Part shown: piece by piece, positions 19,828 through 27,923 of the stretch
Layout of the letters: the number at the start of each line of letters is the position of its first letter
Position numbering within the stretch: position 1 is the first letter of the stretch
Assembly (NCBI RefSeq): GCF_016316925.1
Contig: NZ_JAEEGB010000015.1
Coordinates: forward strand, 89,497-153,496
From: Clostridium aciditolerans
GTDB lineage: Bacteria > Bacillota > Clostridia > Clostridiales > Clostridiaceae
Direction: 5' to 3'
Length of the DNA stretch: 64,000 nt
Program-made: the position numbers and the translations under genes
Notes under the pieces: model-generated
Told to the model about the DNA's origin: nothing
The model's input: only the letters and a program-made list of their open reading frames with translations
Database searches by the model: none

Positions 19828-21315
19828 CTATATCCCTCCCGAAGCCGCTTTCATAATATTTTCTTGATTTGCCTCTTTTCTGTTAAATTCACCTGTAATC
19901 TTTCCCTCATGCATAACAATAATTCTATCGCTCATACCTAATATCTCTGGCATTTCCGAAGAAATCATTATTATTGCTGCTCCTTTAGCCACAAGTTCAT
20001 TCATAACATTATAAACTTCAACTTTAGCTCCTACGTCTATACCTCTTGTTGGTTCATCAAAAATATATATATCTGCATCTGTATTTAACCACTTAGCTAT
20101 AACCACTTTTTGTTGATTTCCGCCGCTAAACTGCCTTACTATAAAGTTATCCAGCGGAGGATTTATATTTAATTTTTTGATATTTTCAGCACATCTTTGT
20201 TTAGATTTGCTTGCACTCAAAAGTAATCCATTTTTTATTTTATTAAAAGATGAAATATTCATATTAAATGCTACTGTATTGTCAAGGATTAACCCTTGTC
20301 CTTTTCTATCCTCAGTTAAAAATGCTATTTTATTATTCATCGCATCTCTAGGGGATTTTATTTTAACCTTTTTGCTGTGCACAAATATATCTCCAGCGTC
20401 TTTAGGATCTGCTCCAAAAATGACTCTCATAACTTCAGTTCTCCCAGCTCCTACAAGACCTGCCAATCCAAGGATTTCTCCTCTTTTTACACCAAAAGTA
20501 ATGTTTTCAAACACACCATTTTTACTTAAACCCTCAACTCTTAGCGCTTCTTCACCTAGTTTAGTTTCTATTTTAGGAAATTGTTCTTCCAAATCTCTTC
20601 CAACCATTAATTTTATTAGAATATCTGTCGTAACTTCTTTTTTATCTAAAGTCTTAACCTTTTCCCCATCTCTCATAACTGTAACTCTATCGCATATTTC
20701 TAAAATTTCTTCAAGTCTGTGTGAAATATATACTATCCCTATACCCTTATCTCTTAAACTTTTTACAGTTCTTAACAACTCTTTAACTTCTCTATTACTT
20801 AAACTCGCTGTAGGCTCATCCATTATTAATACTTTTGTCTTTACACTTAAAGCTTTTGCTATTTCAACCATCTGTTGTTGTCCCACGCCTAACATATTTA
20901 TAGGTAACTTTGGGTTAATTTCTTGTCCTAAATCCTTTAATAACTCAGAAGCCCTTTCTATCATGTGTGTTCTATCAAGTAACTTGCCTTTTTTAATTTC
21001 TCTACCTAAAAAAACATTTTCTGCAACTGTAAGTTGTTTAACAATATTTAGTTCTTGGTATATAGCTGTTATTCCTAAGTTCATAGCATGTTTAGGTCCA
21101 TCAATAACCGTTTCTTTACCTTCAACAAATATTTTCCCTTCATCATTTCTATGAGCACCTGTTAAAATTTTAATTAGCGTAGACTTACCCGCTCCATTTT
21201 CTCCTACTAATCCGAGTACTTCACCTGGATACACATCTAAATCTATTGAATTTAATGCTCTAACCCCAGGAAATATCTTGGAAACGCCTTTTAATTCAAT
21301 AATAGGCTGTTTCAT
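19828..21315 (-). CDS. Sugar ABC transporter ATP-binding protein (RbsA/MglA type)
   Basis: A 495-residue duplicated ATPase typical of monosaccharide importers. The first half has Walker A GENGAGKSTL, the signature LGVGQQQMVEIAKAL and Walker B LIMDEPTASLS. The second half has a degenerate Walker A (GLVGAGRTEV), as usual in RbsA, with the signature FSGGNQQKVVIAKWL and IFDEPTRGIDVG. I start at MKQPIIELKG, with GAGGTGA 8-9 bases upstream, rather than at an in-frame TTG eight codons earlier. Separated from the binding-protein gene by a hairpin. Confidence 0.94.
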   Translation of the reverse strand: MKQPIIELKGVSKIFPGVRALNSIDLDVYPGEVLGLVGENGAGKSTLIKILTGAHRNDEGKIFVEGKETVIDGPKHAMNLGITAIYQELNIVKQLTVAENVFLGREIKKGKLLDRTHMIERASELLKDLGQEINPKLPINMLGVGQQQMVEIAKALSVKTKVLIMDEPTASLSNREVKELLRTVKSLRDKGIGIVYISHRLEEILEICDRVTVMRDGEKVKTLDKKEVTTDILIKLMVGRDLEEQFPKIETKLGEEALRVEGLSKNGVFENITFGVKRGEILGLAGLVGAGRTEVMRVIFGADPKDAGDIFVHSKKVKIKSPRDAMNNKIAFLTEDRKGQGLILDNTVAFNMNISSFNKIKNGLLLSASKSKQRCAENIKKLNINPPLDNFIVRQFSGGNQQKVVIAKWLNTDADIYIFDEPTRGIDVGAKVEVYNVMNELVAKGAAIIMISSEMPEILGMSDRIIVMHEGKITGEFNRKEANQENIMKAASGGI

Positions 21316-21369
21316 TATACAACTCACCTCTATTTCCAATTAGCTATAATATTTATATTTTTTAATTTT

Positions 21370-21404
21370 GTGAACCCAACGTATTTTAAGTTAGTCGGGT
21401 CCAC
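21370..21404 (-). other. Stem-loop between the binding-protein and ATPase genes
   Basis: On the transcript strand GTGGACCC pairs with GGGTTCAC (one G-U pair; on the plus strand it would be an A-C mismatch), with an extra AAC/GTT pairing inside. Hairpins here are often seen where the binding protein must be expressed above the rest of the importer. No strong T-run, so a stability element or weak attenuator. Confidence 0.55.
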
Positions 21405-21428
21405 ATTTTAATACTTATATAATGAAAG

Positions 21429-22418
21429 TTATTTTTTAAGTATTTTATCTAACTCAGCTTGCGCCTGATCTACATTTTCTTTAGTTATCATCTTTGTACC
21501 AGTATCAACTCTCTTGTCAACGTTTTCACCTTTAGCCGCCTTAACTGCAGTTTCTACACCTAATTTACCTATATTATATGGACTTTGTGCTACTGAAGCT
21601 GTAAGCTCTCCAGCTTTTATTGATTTCATAGCATCTGGTGAACCGTCAAATCCAATTACAGCAACATTTGTTTTATTAGCTTGTTTAAGTGCTCTTAGAG
21701 CTCCTAGTGCCATTTCATCATTTGAGCAGAAAACACCTTTTACATTTGGATGAGTTTGTAGAAGGTTTTCCATTACTGACATAGCTTTGTTTCTATCACT
21801 GTTAGCTGGCTGAATTTCTACAACTTTAACACCAGCAGCTTCTAACTCTTGCTTAGCACCATTTACACGTTCATCATGAGTTGCATCTCCTAAAGCTCCT
21901 CTTATAATAACAACTTCTGATCCTTTTCCAGCCTTTTCTGCTAAGTACTTACCACCAAGCTGTCCACCAGCCAAGTTCCCTGTTCCAACAAAGGCTTTTT
22001 TCTTATCCCATTTAGCATCTGTGTCTATAAGAATAACAGGAATTTTAGCAGCATCCGCCTTATCAAAAGTAGCTAGTGCAGCACTAGGTTGTGATGGTGC
22101 TACAACTAAAACGGAAACTTTCTTAACTATTTGATCTTCCATTAAGGAAGTTTGCCCTGCGATGTCAGTTTCATCATTTGGACCAAGTACTTGTACATCT
22201 ACTCCCAATTCTTTACCAGCATCCTTTTCACCCGCTTGTACTATCTTCCAATAGTCACTGTTTACCGCTTTTAAAACAACAGATATAGTAGGCTTTCCAT
22301 CTTTCTTATTAGATGCTTCTTGACTTTCACCTGTTGACTTATTTCCACATCCAACAAACAATGATGACATTACTGCCGTAATAGCGAGAGCACTTAATAA
22401 TTTTCCATATCTCTTCAT
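21429..22418 (-). CDS. Sugar-binding lipoprotein of the ABC importer (RbsB/periplasmic-binding-like)
   Basis: A 329-residue substrate-binding lipoprotein with signal peptide and lipobox SLFVGCGNK. The mature part is a Peripla_BP_4 fold: TISVVLKAVNSDYWKIVQAG, VLVVAPSQPSAALATFDKA, VFCSNDEMALGALRALKQAN and VAVIGFDGSPDAM. The ATG at 22418 follows AGGGGG; an in-frame TTG one codon earlier is ignored. First gene of the operon, divergent from the AraC-type regulator. By context it should bind inositol or a related cyclitol or sugar. Confidence 0.93.
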   Translation of the reverse strand: MKRYGKLLSALAITAVMSSLFVGCGNKSTGESQEASNKKDGKPTISVVLKAVNSDYWKIVQAGEKDAGKELGVDVQVLGPNDETDIAGQTSLMEDQIVKKVSVLVVAPSQPSAALATFDKADAAKIPVILIDTDAKWDKKKAFVGTGNLAGGQLGGKYLAEKAGKGSEVVIIRGALGDATHDERVNGAKQELEAAGVKVVEIQPANSDRNKAMSVMENLLQTHPNVKGVFCSNDEMALGALRALKQANKTNVAVIGFDGSPDAMKSIKAGELTASVAQSPYNIGKLGVETAVKAAKGENVDKRVDTGTKMITKENVDQAQAELDKILKK

Positions 22419-22935
22419 CAATTTTCCCCCTTAATTTTATTAAAATTTGAACCATACCTATTTTATATTTATTATTAAATTCTATCCTCCTCTCATTAGA
22501 ATTTAATTTTTATGTAATATTATTTTGTACTATTTAATATAAAGGGACTTTTTAGCATTAAAGTTAAAAATATAAAGATATTTTTGCCAAGTGTATAAGT
22601 ACTATATTTATTTATATAAATAATGTATAATTTAAATATTGCATATTATCTGAATTTTTCACCATTTGCTTTGGCATATTTAAATAATAAAGTAAATTCT
22701 AAATTTTCAAAACTATAATTTTTTACTATTTGTTTACTTTTTAAAAATATCATTACTTTAAATATTTTTAGTTACTTTGTTTTATGTCATATTGAGATTG
22801 ATTAGTTTTATTGGTTAAATGACCCACATATGCTTTTATAATTCAGAAAACACCTTTTATTTTTAACACTTTATTTAAAACTGAACACATATGGTTGTAT
22901 TTTTAAAGTCACCTTCATACTAAGGAGATGTATAT
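22419..22935. promoter_or_regulatory. Divergent control region between the importer operon and its regulator
   Basis: A 517-base very AT-rich spacer that must hold the promoters of both the operon (minus) and the regulator (plus). I see no unambiguous -35/-10 pair. A CACATATG motif occurs twice (near 22828 and 22886), a possible binding half-site for the AraC-type regulator. AAGGAG lies 8 bases before the regulator start. No gene is seen. Confidence 0.4.
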
Positions 22936-24834
22936 ATGAAAATGTTTGCATTAAATAAAAAAATTAATTTTAAAAGTACATTTATAAGACTATTACTGTC
23001 ATATATAATGCTTACTTCTGCAATATTATTCGTAACTACTTTAGCTATATATAGCGGTTACAAACGTCAAATTATAGAGAACTCTATCTCATCTTCTCAA
23101 AAAATATTAGAACAAGCTTCATACTATACGAATTATACATTAAATTGGGCCAAGCTATTTTCATATCAGCTATATTTGAATCAAGATATTTATAATTTGA
23201 TGTATTTAAACAAAAATGAAAATACTACTGAGATTGCAAATCCTAAAATTATGCAACTAACTTCTTCAATTCCATCTATTTATTCGATATACATTTACAA
23301 TAACAACAATGGGAAGATTTACACATCTGTAAGTGGCGAACAAAAAGTTGATAGTTTTTATGATCATGAAATTATAGATATATTGAAAAATTCTTCTGAA
23401 ACATTTTCTTCTAACTTAATTCCAAGGAGAATAAATCTATCCTCAGAATATAATTCAAACTATAAAAAGAATATTTTATCAATTTTTCTTAGCAATAGTA
23501 AAAATCCTAAAAATAATTTACCTGATGGTGCTATAATTCTAAACTTAGATGCTGATGAAGTTGAAAAATATTTCAAAACTATTTCGGAAAATGGATGTGA
23601 TTTATTTGCAATTGATAATAAGGGTAATATAGTACTCCACTCAAGTTCAGGAATGTTTTTAAAAAATATATCTCAAAGCGATTATTTAAAGAAAATATTA
23701 GAAAATAAGAATGATAACGGAAATTTCTTATGTGATATAGATGGAAAACCTTGTGTTATTACTTACACAGCCTTAGAAAGAATGGGTTTAAAGTTTATTA
23801 CTATTACTCCATATAATACTTTCCTTGGAAGTATAAATAAAATGATTCATTTAATTATAGTAATATTTATAACAATATTTATTATAGGGGCCGCCTGTTC
23901 GTATTTAATATCTATGCGAATATATTCTCCTATAGATAGAATTGTTAAGCAGGTTAAGAGTAAAGCACTTATTAATAATGAACTTCAAAATTATAGCAAA
24001 TCTAATGAATTTGATTTCTTATCGATAGCTATTGATAATATTCTTAATGAAAAGTTAAGCTTGAAAAAGCTCTCTATTGAAGATACCAACTTTATCAAAA
24101 AGCAGTTGTTAAAAAGCATATTATTAAATACAGTAGTAAATTTTAAAGACATAAAAACAAAATTTGAAGAGCTAAATATTAATATATCTGAGAATGGTAA
24201 TATAGCTATTGTATTTAAAATAGATAGAATCAAACATTTTTATTCGAGATTTTCTAATAGAGATAGGCAATTGGTCCGATTTGGTATATGCAACATATGT
24301 AGTGATATTTCTTCAAAATACTATAGTAACGAGTGCCTTAATATAAATGGTAATTTAATAGCATTAATTTTAAGCACTTCAAAAGAACCAAGTCAAGAAG
24401 ACTTAGATTTAATTATAAATATTGTTGCTGAAATTCAAAATTATGTTTTATCATATTTTAATGTTTCACTTTCATCTGGTATTGGGTCTTATGCTTATAG
24501 TTTGTCACAAATATCATCTTCATATAAACTTGCTGCTGACTGTGTGAATTATAGACTAAAATATGGCATAAACTCCATTCTATATTATGATAAAATAAAT
24601 GCCGATATTAATAATGACTATTTCTACGACGAAGATTTGGAAAGTTCCTTATTTAATGCTGTAAAACTAGGTAACATAAAAAATATAGAAACCGAACTGG
24701 ATAAAATGCTTAATAAGATTAGTACCTATTCTTATAGCAATATTCTTCTTAGCATATCGCAACTGGCTTTACATTCAAAAAAGTTAGTAGATACCCTCTA
24801 TAAGGTAAATAATGAAACTAGAGACCTTAAATGA
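22936..24834 (+). CDS. Membrane sensor part of an AraC-family regulator, frameshifted before its DNA-binding domain
   Basis: 632 residues: N-terminal membrane helix (about 20-41), an extracytoplasmic Cache-like sensor region (about 45-295), a second membrane helix (about 298-322), a HAMP-like linker (MRIYSPIDRIVKQ) and a cytoplasmic middle region. The architecture is that of YesS/YtdP-type regulators, which end in an AraC HTH domain in a single chain of about 760 residues. Here the frame stops at 24834, 23 bases after the next frame opens; the HTH lies in the +1 frame just downstream. Either a real frameshift, a sequencing error, or two coupled genes. Divergent from the importer operon, which it probably controls. 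Confidence 0.8.
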   Translation: MKMFALNKKINFKSTFIRLLLSYIMLTSAILFVTTLAIYSGYKRQIIENSISSSQKILEQASYYTNYTLNWAKLFSYQLYLNQDIYNLMYLNKNENTTEIANPKIMQLTSSIPSIYSIYIYNNNNGKIYTSVSGEQKVDSFYDHEIIDILKNSSETFSSNLIPRRINLSSEYNSNYKKNILSIFLSNSKNPKNNLPDGAIILNLDADEVEKYFKTISENGCDLFAIDNKGNIVLHSSSGMFLKNISQSDYLKKILENKNDNGNFLCDIDGKPCVITYTALERMGLKFITITPYNTFLGSINKMIHLIIVIFITIFIIGAACSYLISMRIYSPIDRIVKQVKSKALINNELQNYSKSNEFDFLSIAIDNILNEKLSLKKLSIEDTNFIKKQLLKSILLNTVVNFKDIKTKFEELNINISENGNIAIVFKIDRIKHFYSRFSNRDRQLVRFGICNICSDISSKYYSNECLNINGNLIALILSTSKEPSQEDLDLIINIVAEIQNYVLSYFNVSLSSGIGSYAYSLSQISSSYKLAADCVNYRLKYGINSILYYDKINADINNDYFYDEDLESSLFNAVKLGNIKNIETELDKMLNKISTYSYSNILLSISQLALHSKKLVDTLYKVNNETRDLK

Positions 24835-25234
24835 AGTTAAAGCATGGTTTATGAACCTTTATTCAAATTGTGTAGCTCAGTTTAATGAAAAGAAGCTAAA
24901 TAGGGTAAATACTATTGTTAAAGCTGTTACAAATTATATAGACGAAAATTACCCTAATCCGTCTATATCACCTGAGAGTATTGCAGACCATGTAAATATT
25001 TCATCAAATTATCTTAGAACTATCTTTAAAAATACGGTAAATAAATCTCTATCTATTTATATTTCTGAAGTTAGATTTAATAAAGCTAAATTTCTTCTCG
25101 AGACTACTGATTTAACAGTATCTGAAATATCTACCGCTGTTGGTTTTAGCAATACGAATTACTTTTATACTGCCTTTAAAAAGAATTATGGTATTTCACC
25201 TAATCATTATAGAAATACTTATAAATCTACTTAA
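24812..25234 (+). CDS. AraC-type DNA-binding domain, second part of the split regulator
   Basis: 140 residues containing the two helix-turn-helix motifs of AraC proteins (SPESIADHVNISSNYLRTIF and DLTVSEISTAVGFSNTNYFY, ending AFKKNYGISPNHYR). Residues before the HTH (NEVKAWFMNLYSNCV) resemble the linker that in homologues continues directly from the sensor region. The ATG at 24812 has AAGG upstream, so independent translation is possible. It overlaps the sensor frame by 23 bases. No trace of a separate promoter. Confidence 0.78.
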   Translation: MKLETLNEVKAWFMNLYSNCVAQFNEKKLNRVNTIVKAVTNYIDENYPNPSISPESIADHVNISSNYLRTIFKNTVNKSLSIYISEVRFNKAKFLLETTDLTVSEISTAVGFSNTNYFYTAFKKNYGISPNHYRNTYKST

Positions 25235-25244
25235 TTATTTATAT

Positions 25245-25284
25245 AAAAAAATAGATACCTCTAATCAGAGGTATCTATTTTTTT
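25245..25284. terminator. Bidirectional intrinsic terminator
   Basis: Perfect 18-bp stem: an A-run plus TAGATACCTCT pairs with AGAGGTATCTA plus a T-run, loop AATC. It serves the AraC-type gene and the convergent rubrerythrin gene. Confidence 0.9.
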
Positions 25285-25285
25285 C

Positions 25286-25831
25286 TTATTTAAAGTATCT
25301 ATCTAATAATCCTTTAAATGCACATCCATGTCTTGCTTCATCTTTGCACATTTCATGTACTGTATCATGAATTGCATCATAGTTTAACTTTTTAGCTAAA
25401 GTAGCTAAGTCTTTTTTACCTTGACAAGCTCCATGTTCTGCTTCAACTCTCATTTGTAAGTTCTTCTTTGTATCAGCAGTTACTACTTCTCCAAGTAATT
25501 CTGCAAACTTAGCAGCATGTTCTGCCTCTTCAAAAGCTATTCTCTTATATGCTTCTGCTATTTCAGGATATCCTTCTCTTTCAGCTTGACGGCTCATAGC
25601 TAAATACATTCCAACTTCTGTACATTCACCAGTAAAGTTAGCTCTTAGCCCTTCTACTACTGCTTGATCTACTCCTTCAGCAACTCCAACTTTATGCTCA
25701 TCAGCCCAACTCATTTGCCCTTCTACTTTTTCTATAAATTTTTCTCTTGGAGCCTTACATTGAGGGCACTTTTCTGGAGCCATTTCTCCTTCATGAACGT
25801 ATCCACATATTGTACAAACAAATTTTTTCAT
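25286..25831 (-). CDS. rbr: Reverse-type rubrerythrin
   Basis: Cytoplasmic non-haem iron peroxidase that removes hydrogen peroxide (and oxygen) in anaerobes. 181 residues with the reversed domain order found in clostridia: the rubredoxin domain comes first (CTICGY and CPQCK in residues 6-24), followed by the diiron ferritin-like domain with [34 protein letters not shown] and CKDEARHG ligand motifs. GGGAGG precedes the start and a strong promoter lies upstream. Homologues in Clostridium acetobutylicum are PerR-controlled; a PerR-like gene is 3.6 kb away. Confidence 0.94.
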   Translation of the reverse strand: MKKFVCTICGYVHEGEMAPEKCPQCKAPREKFIEKVEGQMSWADEHKVGVAEGVDQAVVEGLRANFTGECTEVGMYLAMSRQAEREGYPEIAEAYKRIAFEEAEHAAKFAELLGEVVTADTKKNLQMRVEAEHGACQGKKDLATLAKKLNYDAIHDTVHEMCKDEARHGCAFKGLLDRYFK

Positions 25832-25909
25832 TAATATTTCCTCCCCATCTAATCATAATTTATATATAGGTTTTTATTTATAAACATTAAAATATCATCA
25901 ACAATTACT

Positions 25910-25938
25910 ATTATATGATATTAATTCGTTTTTTTCAA
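25910..25938 (-). promoter_or_regulatory. SigA-type promoter of the rubrerythrin gene
   Basis: On the minus strand TTGAAA (25933-25938) and TATAAT (25910-25915) with a 17-base spacer, a strong match. The rest of the 25832-26138 gap holds an untranslated leader and the permease terminator. Confidence 0.75.
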
Positions 25939-26077
25939 GTGTTTTCCAAGATAAGTTATGTACATTTTTTTAATTTTTTATGTACAAGTATTTAAAGGAA
26001 AAATTTAAATTATGTAAAGAGATATTTTCCCAACTGGTGATAGGTTTAAGGACTCTCTTTATTTTATTTATAAAAAA

Positions 26078-26119
26078 AGACCTATGTGAAAACAATTAGT
26101 TTTATTTTCACATAAGTCT
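26078..26119 (-). terminator. Terminator of the amino-acid permease gene
   Basis: A 15-bp stem AGACCTATGTGAAAA / TTTTCACATAAGTCT with one wobble, 12-base loop, followed on the minus strand by a run of seven T. Confidence 0.85.
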
Positions 26120-26138
26120 AACTTTCATATATTACATT

Positions 26139-27476
26139 TTATGCAATATTGTCATCTACTTTCTTAAACTTACTCTTTCTTGACTTATAAACAGGATATC
26201 CTATTAATGTAAAGACAAGTCCTAATCCAGCGTTCATAGGTTGAGTAAATAAAGTATTTAATATTATATAAGCTCCTCCAATTATTGCTATAGCAGGTAC
26301 TATAGGATATAGAGGTACTTTATATGGTCTATGAAGATTTGGTTGATTTTTTCTAAGAACAAACACAGCATAGAATGTCATAACATAGAACAACCATATT
26401 ACGAATATTAATAAGTCAGTTAACTGATCAAACTTTCCTGAGAATACTAATAATATTGATATAACAGCCATTAATATACCACTGTTTATTGGTGTCTTAA
26501 ATGTTGGGTGTAATTTTGCTAACCAGTTACTAAATGGTAGTTTATTTTCAGTTGCCATAGCATATGGAATTCTCATTCCTGTTAATATATATCCATTGAT
26601 TGCTCCAAATATTGATACTAATATACCTACTGTGATAATCTTTCCACCTGATGGTCCAAAGATTATTGTTGCAACGTCTGCAGCTGGTGTCTTTGTAGCT
26701 GCAAGTGCTGATGCTGGTAATACGAATAGGTAAGCTACGTTTATTAATAGATAAACAGCCATAACTAATGATAATCCACCAATAATCGCTCTTGGTAAGT
26801 CTTTAGCAGGATTTTTCATTTCTCCAGCTATAGCTCCAACGTTTATCCATCCATCATAAGCGAACATTGTAGCAACTAGTGCTGATCCTAAGCTTGTACC
26901 AATTGGGTGGTCAACAGCAGTCATTGGGAATAATCTAACTACTCCACCATCACCTTTTATAAGTCCTACTATTATGATTGCAAATAAAGGTATTAATTTA
27001 CCTGCTGTTGCAACTGTCTGAATAGCTCCACCTGTCTTTGATCCTAGTGAATTCATACATGTAAGGAATATAATAGTTATAATTGCTACTGGAATTATCA
27101 TTGAATCACTTAAACCTAGTAGAGTAGCAGCTTGAGTACCAAATATTATTCCAAGAGCTGCAATATTTGCTGGGAAATATATAACTGTTTGAGCCCATCC
27201 TAAAAGGTAACCCCAAACATCACCATATGTTTCCTCTAAATATGCTACCATACCACCTGTTTTTGGTATAGCTGCAGATACCTCAGCAGCAGTAAGACCA
27301 CCTGCTATAGAAATAATTCCGCCTAAAACCCATGCAGTCATACCCAATCCTGGCGCTCCTGTTGCACCAAATACAGCTGTAGGTTTGAAGAATACTCCTC
27401 CACCTATAACCATACCGATAACGATTGCAAGAGCGGGTACTAAACCAATTTCTTTTTTTAATTCACTTTTACTCAT
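26139..27476 (-). CDS. APC-superfamily amino-acid permease
   Basis: A 445-residue, twelve-helix transporter of the amino acid-polyamine-organocation superfamily, closest in appearance to the LAT/SteT-like exchangers. The conserved first-helix motif IVIGMVIGGGVFFKP (substrate carboxylate site) and the VATMFAYDGWINVGAIAGEMKNP stretch are present. The start follows GGGAGG. Monocistronic with its own promoter and terminator. The amino acid carried cannot be read from sequence. Confidence 0.92.
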   Translation of the reverse strand: MSKSELKKEIGLVPALAIVIGMVIGGGVFFKPTAVFGATGAPGLGMTAWVLGGIISIAGGLTAAEVSAAIPKTGGMVAYLEETYGDVWGYLLGWAQTVIYFPANIAALGIIFGTQAATLLGLSDSMIIPVAIITIIFLTCMNSLGSKTGGAIQTVATAGKLIPLFAIIIVGLIKGDGGVVRLFPMTAVDHPIGTSLGSALVATMFAYDGWINVGAIAGEMKNPAKDLPRAIIGGLSLVMAVYLLINVAYLFVLPASALAATKTPAADVATIIFGPSGGKIITVGILVSIFGAINGYILTGMRIPYAMATENKLPFSNWLAKLHPTFKTPINSGILMAVISILLVFSGKFDQLTDLLIFVIWLFYVMTFYAVFVLRKNQPNLHRPYKVPLYPIVPAIAIIGGAYIILNTLFTQPMNAGLGLVFTLIGYPVYKSRKSKFKKVDDNIA

Positions 27477-27532
27477 TGCGTGATTTACCTCCCCACAAAA
27501 GTATTATTATATATATTTCTTATTCCGATAAA

Positions 27533-27561
27533 ATCTTAACATGAATCATTCACTAAATCAA
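27533..27561 (-). promoter_or_regulatory. Promoter of the amino-acid permease with nearby palindromes
   Basis: TTGATT (27556-27561) and TAAGAT (27533-27538) with 17 bases between, on the minus strand. A palindrome TGAATCATTCA occupies the spacer (27542-27552), and GTGAAATTTTCAC (27562-27574) lies just upstream of the -35. Both could be operator sites. Confidence 0.55.
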
Positions 27562-27574
27562 GTGAAATTTTCAC

Positions 27575-27923
27575 AATAATTTTATATTTAAATGAATTTT
27601 TTGCATTAATTTACATAATAAGCATGTTATTTTTGCGAATTTATAATTTTATGGTCATTTTTTGAAATTTTGCCTCTATACAAATTGTTATTTTTATAAT
27701 TATTTAATTATTGCAAAACTTTTAATAAGAATAATTTTTGTTATACTTGAGATAAATTTGTCATAATTTATGTCATATTGAAATTCCCATGCTAAAGTTT
27801 TGCATACATAAAAAGTTCTTTACTACAATTAAAATGCAAAAAATTTAACATATACATTCACAACTAATAATCATAGTAATATTTTTAACCTGATAGTAGC
27901 AACCCCGTAGTGGTATTAAAAAT
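27575..27923. other. AT-rich intergenic region with no gene
   Basis: Spacer between the permease promoter and the end of the DUF2334 gene. Near its right end ATTTTTAACC and GGTATTAAAAAT could form the outer stem of a weak terminator for the DUF2334 gene. Nothing else is recognised. Confidence 0.35.

Noticed and set aside
20177-21154. 325-codon plus-strand frame opposite the ABC ATPase
   Set aside because: Antisense to a well-conserved ATPase gene; low-complexity Ser/Leu-rich translation without a ribosome site.
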